The translations under genes were made by a program, and so were the position numbers. DNA of 64,000 bases, from assembly GCA_040285745.1 (NCBI GenBank), contig JAUFOR010000006.1, forward strand, positions 310,001-374,000, in the 5' to 3' direction. The notes below the pieces were generated by a model. It was not told the origin of the DNA, did no database searches, and was given only the letters and a program-made list of their open reading frames with translations. This DNA comes from Barthelona sp. PCE (taxonomy: Eukaryota > Metamonada: BaSk clade). Shown here piece after piece: positions 26,348-35,444 of the stretch; position 1 is the first letter of the stretch, and every line of letters begins with the position of its first letter.

Positions 26348-29140
26348 TCACAACAAGTTACACTGACCTTCATCATCCTTAGTATCATCAGCATTTCCAC
26401 CAATGATAATTTGATTATCCAAAGAATCTGTACGCTCACGAGCAACATCGATCCTTCCAAAATCTTGACTGATTATATCAAAATTTGATGGGTTCCTCTT
26501 CAAACCTTCCAAAACAACTTCACCAATATAATTAGTCGAATGACAAATTAAATTTTTACCATTATACACAATTCTAGAGTTCTGCCATTCAAGTCTAAAA
26601 TCCAAAAATGACGTTTCAGAATATTTTTGATAAATAGTTTGATATAAAGAAATAGTTGCATCTAAGCTCTTTACCATACCACCAAGGTTGAAAAAAACCC
26701 TTGCTGCTTGTAAATAAAGAGGTCTGATAAATTGTGATAAAAAATCCATTTGTGACTTAACAAAATTGGTTTTATGTCTATTCCTTGAATTAGGAACTGG
26801 ATACCCGTTCCTTAACTCCAAATCTCCTTGAACAAATAACTCATGAGTTGCACGGATTCCACTTTCAATAGCAATGGTCTTTTGCTTTGATGGATTGCAT
26901 AAATCAGCCACTTTAATAATAACCTCACATATAAACATACGCAAACGTGTTTTGTTACATGACAGTAATTCTTTGAGTGAACTTTCTCTTTTCAATCCTA
27001 ATTTAAAAGGTTTTGAATGAGATTGAAGTGGAGCTAGTGAAAAACTAGATAAGGCATCAATATAGCGGAAATGCTGTCTTAGCTCAGTTGCCAAGATGCA
27101 CTTCTTGATTACCTTCCGAAGATATCCATACTCCCATCCTTGTAAACCACTGAAAAGCCCTGATTCTTCAACTGCACGAAGAGTCCTTTCAGTGTGAATA
27201 CGTTCAAGTACAAACGCATCCAATTGACGGACCTTACATTCATAATCACTGCTACGACCAGGATGAGTAGCATCATGACCAATTGATGCAATTAGCAAAC
27301 CAATAATATCAAGAACTGACAAATAATTTTGGACATTAGAGTTAAAAATAAAATAATGACATGCGTGATAAACTTCTAATGCATGTCTAAAATTATGATA
27401 TGCATTGCTATAATAATCAAGTAATATGATCTGTAAGAAATGGGCTATATTATCTTCAGCAATATTTAGTTCAAATTTGCAACATACTGCAAACAATGTA
27501 TCAAAAATGATTTTTGCAACAACAGAACGATCACGAAAAGCCCAACAATTAATGTTCCATTGTGAAAAAAGATGTGATACATCGATAGCGTTGTTAATAT
27601 TCAGTCTTGGAGGGATTGCCTTATTCAAAAAAGTTTGGGGATATCTGCGACTATATTTCAATAAACTAGACTTAGATGTTGAGTGATCCATTCCTGGTTT
27701 TATGCGTGAAGAGATCTTCTTGGCAAACTGGACTTTGCTAGGGCTATTCGAAAGTTGCTGTACCATACCGCGCATAAGGCTCTCAACACGGATCTCTTTT
27801 CCTCCACTCAATTTCCTTCGATTCCTTGCTTCACGGTACTCATCAGAGACAATGCGTTCAGGTGTTGGCATCTCTCCTTCGCTTTCGTGCGACATACTGC
27901 CTGTCCATGACAAACGCCTCTTGTCCTCATTACGAAGACTGGAGAAGAATTCGTTGTCGAGCACTTCATGTTCACTATCGCTTGTATCAACATTGAGCTC
28001 ACCAAGTCGAAGAGGTGAACCCTTCGGTAGCTCCGTCACCGTGTTACGACGAGGGCGTTGCTGAGGAGATAATGGTGGAAGAAAAGCAGTTGATGAATCA
28101 AGCGCAGTCCTTGAGTTGGATGGTGAGATCAAGATATGGCTTGGAAGTGTCAATCCGCTTTGATCATCAAGTAAAGCAGTAAACGAATCACGCATAACGA
28201 GAAAACGGAACGATAATAAACTCAATATCTGTCTCAAATACCCGATTTCAATTTTCGTAAGGAAAGATGTGATAACAGCGGAACTTTCATCATCAATTAC
28301 GATTTCAAATTCACTATTCACAAATTCATACTTATCAACGGTAACTTCCTCCTCTTCCGTCTCTATATCTGAGAAATCACTTATATAAGAGTTTTCGCTC
28401 ATCATATTCGTCCAATCACACTCTTCTACGACCGACAACGGCTGGACATTTGGCAAATTGGTGTTTGAGTTAAAATTACCGCTGTTATGCAACGATCCGC
28501 TCGAGTTACTGTACAATGTAAGCGAATGTTGCTGTGAATGTGGAGATGATTGCGATATACTCCTCGAAAAATGAGTCAAGAAGTCTTGATCGGTCTCTGA
28601 AAGCATATCAAAAGGGGTCCCGCTGCCTCCATCGGTGAACGGGGGTGTGTTTGATTGTGCAAACGATGAGTTTATAGCCAGACCAATAGAACGAACCATG
28701 TCGTTTGGGCTACTTTCCAATCGACGTGCAACTGTCGGAGTATTAAGGAGGTATTCAAAGAATACAGAGTCGAATTGCTTTGCTATGTTCGTTGTAAGGT
28801 TAACAAAAGATTTGGGAAGCTGTTCTAAGTCCATCAAAAACTCTTCCTTGGTTAACACATAAAACTCACAATCTTCACGTGCTACAATGTCGTAAGAGTA
28901 CTCGCGCATTGTATCGCTGAATAGGAGCACTTCACCACAGATCGCGCTTTCTTTCAGATTAATAAAAGGAACAATTGTTCCTAAGAAATCTTTAACAATG
29001 TCTACTGACCCTGACTTGATGATAAAGGCGCGATCAGCGATTTCGCCAGCTCTCTTTAGGTACTCTCCTCGTCGTGCGCTGCACAATGTGAAGGGTAAAT
29101 CTTCAAACTCCCAGCTTAAGGATAGATCTAAATTTTGCAT
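26348..29140 (-). CDS. Cyclic-nucleotide phosphodiesterase with N-terminal CNB domain
   Basis: The start is ATG 29140 (MQNLDLSLSW), giving 930 residues. The frame extends 14 codons further only through a GTG. Residues about 10-120 form a cNMP-binding domain with the phosphate-cassette-like CGEVLLFSDTMREYS. Residues 200-500 are Ser-rich linker. The PDE catalytic domain (about 500-880) has YHNFRHA (~578), GHDATHPG (~620) and KVADLCNPSK (~741), the metal-site motifs of class I PDEs. HPG is followed by RSSDY rather than the usual Asn, and the following LExHH-type motif reads LERIH. The family hydrolyses cAMP or cGMP, and the CNB domain suggests allosteric control by the same or another nucleotide. 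Membrane anchors are not visible. Confidence 0.88.
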   Translation of the reverse strand: MQNLDLSLSWEFEDLPFTLCSARRGEYLKRAGEIADRAFIIKSGSVDIVKDFLGTIVPFINLKESAICGEVLLFSDTMREYSYDIVAREDCEFYVLTKEEFLMDLEQLPKSFVNLTTNIAKQFDSVFFEYLLNTPTVARRLESSPNDMVRSIGLAINSSFAQSNTPPFTDGGSGTPFDMLSETDQDFLTHFSRSISQSSPHSQQHSLTLYSNSSGSLHNSGNFNSNTNLPNVQPLSVVEECDWTNMMSENSYISDFSDIETEEEEVTVDKYEFVNSEFEIVIDDESSAVITSFLTKIEIGYLRQILSLLSFRFLVMRDSFTALLDDQSGLTLPSHILISPSNSRTALDSSTAFLPPLSPQQRPRRNTVTELPKGSPLRLGELNVDTSDSEHEVLDNEFFSSLRNEDKRRLSWTGSMSHESEGEMPTPERIVSDEYREARNRRKLSGGKEIRVESLMRGMVQQLSNSPSKVQFAKKISSRIKPGMDHSTSKSSLLKYSRRYPQTFLNKAIPPRLNINNAIDVSHLFSQWNINCWAFRDRSVVAKIIFDTLFAVCCKFELNIAEDNIAHFLQIILLDYYSNAYHNFRHALEVYHACHYFIFNSNVQNYLSVLDIIGLLIASIGHDATHPGRSSDYECKVRQLDAFVLERIHTERTLRAVEESGLFSGLQGWEYGYLRKVIKKCILATELRQHFRYIDALSSFSLAPLQSHSKPFKLGLKRESSLKELLSCNKTRLRMFICEVIIKVADLCNPSKQKTIAIESGIRATHELFVQGDLELRNGYPVPNSRNRHKTNFVKSQMDFLSQFIRPLYLQAARVFFNLGGMVKSLDATISLYQTIYQKYSETSFLDFRLEWQNSRIVYNGKNLICHSTNYIGEVVLEGLKRNPSNFDIISQDFGRIDVARERTDSLDNQIIIGGNADDTKDDEGQCNLL

Positions 29141-29535
29141 TACTTGTGGGGTTAATGGGGGGGAGATTAATCCATCTTTCACAACAAAAGATGTAAAAGA
29201 AAAGGAAGAAAGGAAATATTTTAAAGCATCTTAACAATTTCTTGCTTTGGTTTCTTCCAAGCTCTGGTGATACTAAAAAAGCCTATCGAACTGATTTGAA
29301 CAAATGAGAACACTGTGATACAGAATACAACATAGAAACCTAATCTCTAATATTTCAAATGTTACTTCAGTCCAGATACCTGTAACAGAGAATACATAGC
29401 TGATTTACAACAAAATCTCTGTTTATCCTTCTTCACAAAGAGAAGTTTATTTTTGTGGGTACAAGTTGCTTTAGATGCATTTACTAAAGCAGACAAATGC
29501 CTTTTGTGGTATATTACACGTTATAGTATCTCTGA
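29141..29535. other. Gene-poor spacer between PDE and family P protein C
   Basis: About 400 bases separate the PDE start from the open frame of protein C. I see no long ORF, tRNA or repeat. It may contain a short first exon for protein C: ATG at about 29497 encodes MPFV, then GTATATTACACG...TACTACAG could be spliced in phase to the C frame. No CTAAC branch sequence is present, so this is a weak hypothesis. Confidence 0.3.
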
Positions 29536-31380
29536 ATACTACAGTTAAAGAGATATTTCATTTTTCTTCATTTTCACAAAATTCCAAGGCAATTAAATTT
29601 TGAAACAGGGCTCCCTGTACATGGTCTTAATGATTGCATTATAGAGCATAAAGATGATATTATTACATTGCAAAAAAATTGCAATGTTTTTAATTTAAAT
29701 GTTAGAGGCAGTGAAGATGCAGCATTCTTGCCTAAAAGCGCGTTTAGTCTCCTTGAAGGTGCTATGATTGTTGAATCTATGCAAAATGGTAAGATTATTT
29801 GTTGTCAACCCATGTTTCCACAATTTGGATCAACTATTACCATCTGCTCGTTAGATGCAGATAATAACATCGTGAGAGAGCAAGAATATGATATTGATAC
29901 AGAAATTCCACGGGGAGAATTTTTTTTTGACAGTGCCAAAATGTGTATTTATTACACTGAGGTAGATAATCTTCCTAAGATCATCAAGTATAACTGCTGC
30001 ACCAGAGAGAACTCCTTTATTAGAAATCATGCCTATGTATTGCAATGTACCAGCTTTTCATTTTTCCGCACTTTAGAAAACGAATATTATCACGATATTC
30101 ATTTTGAAAAATCCATAAAAGAGCTCAATGGTTTCAGTTACGAACTCATTAACTGTGGTAATGTTCACGTTGCTGCTTTTGTTAACAGTGAGAAGTGTAT
30201 TTTTTATGATGGAATTCAGTTCATCATTGCTCCTGAAGGTTTACTTGACTATATTAATGATCATAAGGTAATAGACATGCTTTCCTTCTGGCTCATTGAG
30301 GTACATGAAAATAGTTACACCATGTTGATAAATTGGAGAGAAAAGAGTGAATTTATAAAGGTAGATGAAGAAGGTTTCGCAATTTTGGGAGCTATAAAAG
30401 AACAGGGAGTCATATTCCTCCTCAATAAGGAGAGAGTTAACCTTAACAAAGGTTTTGATCTTTCACATCAACTTGGTGAGGTTTTGTGGTGCAAAACTTA
30501 TCAGAACTGTACATCAGGTATCCTTGTACCTGATGAATGCTTTGTTGGATCTATATATTTACCAGAAATTTGTTGTATAGGAAATTTTATTATTTCCAAT
30601 TATGGAATTGCATTTAATCTTAAAAGTGAGGAAATATATATTCGCAAATGTAACATTGATCACTTTTCAAAAATATTGTTCAAACATCAGTTTCCTCATT
30701 TGTATTACAGCAAATGTGATGTCAATTTTGATAACGCCACCATATCAGTCTTTTTAGATGAAACTAAATTCACCCATGTTATTGAGGCACCTGATATGGA
30801 TATGTGGGATATGGAAGACGAAGGTATCATGAACATGTGCTTTAATCGTACAATAGTCACTGAAAATGGTGGAGTATCTCTCAATGTGTATGGTCGCTTG
30901 TATGAGGTAAAATTTACAATTGAAAACGGTATTGCAACACAGGAGGAAACCTGGGTAAGTGAGAATGACGTATATGACGTTTATGTGAATGGATTTAATC
31001 CTGAGTTATATGCCATGAGAGATAATAGTGTGAGTGTCCGAGATATAGAGCACAATATTGAGTTTAGTCTTACTGATGCATATACCGGTGGGTATTCTGA
31101 GCGTGTGCATTTTAATTGGTGTGGAAAAAGATTGTTTTACAACCTCAAGGGTGTGTATGAAATTGATGAGAATAATAGTTCCCAGTTAGTACATTTTTTT
31201 TCTGATAAAGTGGATCCAATGAAACTGGTTGTAACTGGTGATGGTGTTCTTGAGTTGTTTGAGATTGAAGGAAGAGTTGTGAAATACACACCTGTTTTTG
31301 GTGGAAATAGTAGCGAGCCAAGAGAATTTGACATTATTATTGATGGCTTAGCAACATTTACAGCTGAAATAATACGTTAA
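29536..31380 (+). CDS. Family P protein C, start codon not visible
   Basis: The frame is open from 29536 to the TAA at 31380 (614 sense codons). The first in-frame ATG is only at 29764, after residues that already look coding (ETGLPVHGLNDCIIEHKDD), so the true start may lie on an upstream exon or the gene may be 5'-truncated. The protein is beta-rich with repeated short strands, no signal and no TM. Near its end HFNWCGKRLFYNLKGVYEID resembles protein D (KWAWIGPRLLYSRGNLHRLG), and this is the clearest sign of relatedness in the family. Function unknown. Confidence 0.65.
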   Translation: MLQLKRYFIFLHFHKIPRQLNFETGLPVHGLNDCIIEHKDDIITLQKNCNVFNLNVRGSEDAAFLPKSAFSLLEGAMIVESMQNGKIICCQPMFPQFGSTITICSLDADNNIVREQEYDIDTEIPRGEFFFDSAKMCIYYTEVDNLPKIIKYNCCTRENSFIRNHAYVLQCTSFSFFRTLENEYYHDIHFEKSIKELNGFSYELINCGNVHVAAFVNSEKCIFYDGIQFIIAPEGLLDYINDHKVIDMLSFWLIEVHENSYTMLINWREKSEFIKVDEEGFAILGAIKEQGVIFLLNKERVNLNKGFDLSHQLGEVLWCKTYQNCTSGILVPDECFVGSIYLPEICCIGNFIISNYGIAFNLKSEEIYIRKCNIDHFSKILFKHQFPHLYYSKCDVNFDNATISVFLDETKFTHVIEAPDMDMWDMEDEGIMNMCFNRTIVTENGGVSLNVYGRLYEVKFTIENGIATQEETWVSENDVYDVYVNGFNPELYAMRDNSVSVRDIEHNIEFSLTDAYTGGYSERVHFNWCGKRLFYNLKGVYEIDENNSSQLVHFFSDKVDPMKLVVTGDGVLELFEIEGRVVKYTPVFGGNSSEPREFDIIIDGLATFTAEIIR

Positions 31381-32036
31381 TAAAGTGATAAATATCGGTA
31401 AGGAATTAATGCGATATGGGGTTTGAGTAACATCTCCATTCCATTTTAGGACATTTCACTGGTTTTTTAATCTGAAATTATGCTAAAAGATTAAGTATGC
31501 CATAGTAAATTCACAATTCTTCATTCTTGTAGAATTATGCCTTTTCATTGTCCTTCTTGTGAACAGCACGAGACTGTATGCTAAATAGCCAAGCTTTCGC
31601 GAGGAGCAAAGTGAAAGTATTGCATCAAACGATTGCAATTCAAATTATTATCCAATACAACAATAAAATTGATTTTGAAGGTGACTCATGGTATCCCCAG
31701 CATGCTACATGGAATGAAGATTCTTTTGAATTGTTTAGTAAGCTAATACAACTGTGAAAAGGATGCATAATACATTTTTCAATATTTCGTATTAATAAGA
31801 CTGCAAATTCACACTGAAGCTACACAGATCACACATTTTGAACGATGTTATTTTCGTAAAGAAGTTGCACAATTGCAGGCAATTTGAAAACTCCAAGCAC
31901 AAATGAATTTCGGTTAGGTTTACAATGAAAACACACTTCACGTACCATATAGCGGAATTGTTCTGGAATGTATGTTGCTTTCAAAGGTTATTTTCATAAA
32001 CCAGCTTTCCACCTCTTTAAAAGTTCCTTTTCATAA
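31381..32036. other. Gene-poor spacer of about 650 bp
   Basis: Between protein C and the symporter. Apart from the 59-codon ORF listed separately and a tiny overlapping frame MPFHCPSCEQHETVC just before it, I see no conserved feature. The final bases before the symporter (AAGTTCCTTTTCATAA) form a T/C-rich leader like those at other genes. Confidence 0.5.
31578..31757 (+). CDS. Small 59-codon ORF, weakly chromodomain-like
   Basis: ATG 31578 to TGA 31757. The second half (DFEGDSWYPQHATWNEDSFE) has the spacing of the end of a chromodomain, a WxxY turn followed by ATW and then an acidic helix, but the beginning of such a domain is missing or poor. It overlaps, in another frame, a 15-codon Cys-containing ORF ending at the same site, so a frameshifted or decayed gene is possible. 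Coding status is uncertain. Confidence 0.3.
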   Translation: MLNSQAFARSKVKVLHQTIAIQIIIQYNNKIDFEGDSWYPQHATWNEDSFELFSKLIQL

Positions 32037-33815
32037 ATGGAGACTCTTGACTGGACCATCTTTTGGGTATACATCGTTGTGATGATAGGACTCGGCTTCT
32101 ACCTCTCAAGAAAAAACAAATCCAATAAGTCATATTTCTTTGCTGGGCGTGATCAGAAGAGCGCTTTGGTCATTGGTGTATCAATTGCAGCCACTGCAAT
32201 GTCATCAGTTAACTATTCTAGCTTTCCAACCGAAATCTATGGGAATGGTATGTACGTAACGCTGTCACTGCCAATGTTTATCATTGTTGCCCTACCCCAG
32301 ATTAAATTCATTATTCCTTACTTTACAAACATGGATGAACCTTCAGCCTATAGCTTTTTGTCAAAGGTATTCAACCGTACCGTTCAAGCCGTTGTCTCTG
32401 TCGCTTACATTATCTGGAGAACAACATGGGCTGCTGTTGCCATGTACATTTGCGCTAAGGTGCTTGGTCTACTAGCTGATATTGAGCTTGTATATACCAT
32501 CTGGATTTGTGGTCTAGTATGTCTTGTGTACGCAGGTCTCGGCGGTCTGCGCGCCATTCTCGTGACTGATCTCATCCAAACCTGTGTTATGTGGGGTTCC
32601 GTGCTCATTGCCCTCATCATCACATCTTACCGTGCCAGCGGTTTCTTCTCGATGTTTAACGCTGGTGTCGACGCCGAAATGACGAAACCCTTTAGTCCCT
32701 TTGACTCAGACATATTTACCTTTGATTATACGGAACGTATCTCTGTCCTTTCTGCCTTCATTGGTGTCATGATTGCATTCATTGCCCGTTACGGTGTCGA
32801 TCAGATCATGATTGCAAAGTACATGGCCGCCAAGAACGAAAAGGTTGCAAAGAAGGGCTTCCACATTTCTTATATTGTAGCTCTTGTTATGCTTATCTCC
32901 CTTGCTATGCTTGCTTTTGCCATGCGCTGGCAAGCAGATGATACTGGTAAATCAGGCGGTCCTATCCCCGCCTTAAAGCACATGATTTTGCTGTTCCAAT
33001 CTTTCCCTCAAGGTTTTGCTGGATTACTCGCTGCGGGTCTGCTCGCCGCCGCGATGAGCTCAGTCGACTCTGCCGCCAACAGTTGCGCAAACGCCTTTGT
33101 CGTTGATATCTACGTTAATCTTTTCAAGAAGGACAAGAAGAAGAAGCCTTCCGTTTTATTATCGAAGGGAATGACTGTTGTTTTCTGTATCATTGGTATC
33201 CTCGTGGGGTGGTTGATCATTGCTGAAATGGAGAAATCCATCTTTGTTATTGCAAACAGAATTCTCAATGCTTTTGGTTCTCCTGTTCTTGCTGTCTTCA
33301 TCATTGCCATGTTTGACACTTTCGTTGATAATGTGTCTATCATTATCGGTGTCGTTTTCGGTGTCGGTGTCTCCATCTACAGTGCAGGTTACATTGATGA
33401 TATCGCCATTCACTTGTATGCTGCTATTGATTTAATCGCCACACTGGGCGCAGCATACCTTTCTGCCTTCATTCTTTGGGTATTAGAAAAGCGTGGTTGG
33501 TATAAGCGCCGATTCACTGAAGGTCGTGAAGCATTCCTGTTCAAGAACCGTAAAAACATCAAGATGGATGAAGAGATGAGAGCTCTTGATGTTCTAGTTG
33601 AATCAGATGTTTTAGATGAATCAGATGAAACAGATGTTGTAGAAGAAGCATTGGATGAGGTTGAAAATGTTGATGAAGAGGAAGTTCAAGAAGTTGTTGA
33701 TGATGAAGTCGCTGAAGAAGAATTGAATGAAAAAACAGTCACAGATGATGAAGATCTGGGTGAACAGGTCCCCGCAGAAGATATGAACGTAGAAGATGAA
33801 GATGTAACTCTTTAA
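32037..33815 (+). CDS. Sodium/solute symporter (SSS / SLC5-type)
   Basis: A 592-residue polytopic protein with about 13 hydrophobic segments in residues 1-490. The N-terminus has the family pattern IGLGFYLSRK...SYFFAGR, then SIAATAMSSVNY. LVYAGLGGLRAILVTDLIQ and an AAAMSSVDSAAN segment are also diagnostic of SSS carriers. The substrate cannot be read from sequence (sugar, monocarboxylate, choline or inositol are all found in this family). The last 80 residues are an unusually acidic cytosolic tail rich in Asp/Glu and Val. Probably plasma membrane, sodium-coupled uptake. It stands alone with a 650-bp spacer upstream. Confidence 0.9.
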   Translation: METLDWTIFWVYIVVMIGLGFYLSRKNKSNKSYFFAGRDQKSALVIGVSIAATAMSSVNYSSFPTEIYGNGMYVTLSLPMFIIVALPQIKFIIPYFTNMDEPSAYSFLSKVFNRTVQAVVSVAYIIWRTTWAAVAMYICAKVLGLLADIELVYTIWICGLVCLVYAGLGGLRAILVTDLIQTCVMWGSVLIALIITSYRASGFFSMFNAGVDAEMTKPFSPFDSDIFTFDYTERISVLSAFIGVMIAFIARYGVDQIMIAKYMAAKNEKVAKKGFHISYIVALVMLISLAMLAFAMRWQADDTGKSGGPIPALKHMILLFQSFPQGFAGLLAAGLLAAAMSSVDSAANSCANAFVVDIYVNLFKKDKKKKPSVLLSKGMTVVFCIIGILVGWLIIAEMEKSIFVIANRILNAFGSPVLAVFIIAMFDTFVDNVSIIIGVVFGVGVSIYSAGYIDDIAIHLYAAIDLIATLGAAYLSAFILWVLEKRGWYKRRFTEGREAFLFKNRKNIKMDEEMRALDVLVESDVLDESDETDVVEEALDEVENVDEEEVQEVVDDEVAEEELNEKTVTDDEDLGEQVPAEDMNVEDEDVTL

Positions 33816-33889
33816 TTAATTTTTGATTAATAAATTTTGTAACTCTTTTTTTACCCTTTTCATTCATCTTTTTTCATTATTCAAAGGGC

Positions 33890-35395
33890 ATGGACTACAT
33901 AAGAAGGCTCGACTTTGTTGATGCTGACGGGGACGATCTGATCTGTCCAATTTGCATGGATGTTCTTGATCTTGATTGTGTTGCCAGTGCTTGTCAGCAC
34001 ATCTTCTGTCGATCGTGTTTTGATGCCCTTGAGACGCATCAAGAGAACCCAACATGTCCTGTGTGTCGTTCCGTTGCGAAACCAATTTCGATTCCGGTAG
34101 CTTATTTCATGAAAATCCTTCGCACCTTACATGTACATTGCCCCAACAAAGCACAGGGTTGCGAATGGGAGGGAGAATATGCCGATATTGAAACGCATAT
34201 GAAAATGTGTGAAAGAGCTCTTATTCAATGTGATTACTGTAGTAGATCTTTCTCAAGGATTACATATCCCAGGCACACGGAAGTTTGTTCCATGCGAACC
34301 TTCAAATGCTGTTTTTGTGATGGGGAATTTTTGAAGAGCGAAAGTCACAACTTGTTGAACTGTTCCAAGTATAAAGAGTGTTCGCTATCTGGTTGCTTCT
34401 TACCGAAAGGACATCAGTGCCGTAATATTTCTCATTCTTATTTGATGGAATGTGCCATGAATAATAGTACAGGTCCTGGACTCTATTATGCAGTGGATGA
34501 AGAAGGGAAAAAAAGTGATGAAATCACTTCAGAACCTTCTAAATACGGCATTGTTCCTGGTATAAATTGTTGTGTTGCGTATTTATTTTATTACCTTCAA
34601 CCCAAAATAGCAGTAATAACATTCGATAATTCAACAGAGGAATATAAAGATGATCGTGGTATGGTTGTTAAAAGGGCTGATTTCTCACCTATATCTAGTG
34701 CATTCTATCTTAACAAAATTTTAAGATTTCCCTTAACCCGTAAACCCGCTGATTCGCGCATTAAAGTAGGTTCCATTGTTACGCTACCAAAGATTGAGAA
34801 CTTTAACTATTATCTCGTCAAAATTGGAGAATTAGGAACGGTAACTTCTATTGATGGAACCAAATGCTTCGTAACATTCCCTTCTTTCTATCAATTCGAA
34901 GTTGATATTTCTTTGCTTGTGCCCATAAAAGTAAGTAAGGGTATGCTTGCTGTACAATATAAACCATCATACAACATGCGCTTTGTCCGTAGAGACAGAG
35001 GTATTACTAAGGAGGAGCAAATCCGTACTCCAATGATTGGGGAGACTTTCCACTATTGTGACGTTCCGTTAAGAGTCACGGGGTATGATAAAACACATCC
35101 ACAGTTGTTAGAAGTCGATGGTATTCCTTTATCTTGTGAATTTCTTACCCCTTTTGTTTTTGAAAAAGGAAACCTTGTGCAAATCAAACTTCTTGATGAT
35201 ATAGAGCCCAGATTGGGGTGGGGCAGCCGGGTTGACAAGAACACAGTCCTCCAAGTTCAAGATGTTGTTTTGGAAAGAAATTTGCTTTGCTGCACCGTTT
35301 TTAAAGATGATAGTGAAGAGATTTTCCGTTGCTTCACATGGGAAGCGGAAATATGTACACATCTGAAGGGTGCTGCACTACAATTAAATATATAG
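33890..35395 (+). CDS. RING finger / TRAF-type zinc-finger protein, putative E3 ubiquitin ligase
   Basis: A 501-residue protein. RING C3HC4 occupies residues about 20-60 (CPICMDVL...CQHIFCRSCF...CPVC). It is followed by Cys/His clusters of TRAF type (about 82-185: CPNKAQGCEWEG, CDYCSRSF...HTEVC, CCFCDGEF). The C-terminal half (200-500) is beta-rich with no family recognised. RING proteins of this layout recruit E2 enzymes to a substrate bound by the C-terminal part. It lies 74 bases downstream of the symporter on the same strand and 49 bases upstream of family P protein D. Confidence 0.85.
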   Translation: MDYIRRLDFVDADGDDLICPICMDVLDLDCVASACQHIFCRSCFDALETHQENPTCPVCRSVAKPISIPVAYFMKILRTLHVHCPNKAQGCEWEGEYADIETHMKMCERALIQCDYCSRSFSRITYPRHTEVCSMRTFKCCFCDGEFLKSESHNLLNCSKYKECSLSGCFLPKGHQCRNISHSYLMECAMNNSTGPGLYYAVDEEGKKSDEITSEPSKYGIVPGINCCVAYLFYYLQPKIAVITFDNSTEEYKDDRGMVVKRADFSPISSAFYLNKILRFPLTRKPADSRIKVGSIVTLPKIENFNYYLVKIGELGTVTSIDGTKCFVTFPSFYQFEVDISLLVPIKVSKGMLAVQYKPSYNMRFVRRDRGITKEEQIRTPMIGETFHYCDVPLRVTGYDKTHPQLLEVDGIPLSCEFLTPFVFEKGNLVQIKLLDDIEPRLGWGSRVDKNTVLQVQDVVLERNLLCCTVFKDDSEEIFRCFTWEAEICTHLKGAALQLNI

Positions 35396-35444
35396 AAAGA
35401 CCAAATAAAATGTTTCAATTTTATTTACTTTAATCATTTATTAA

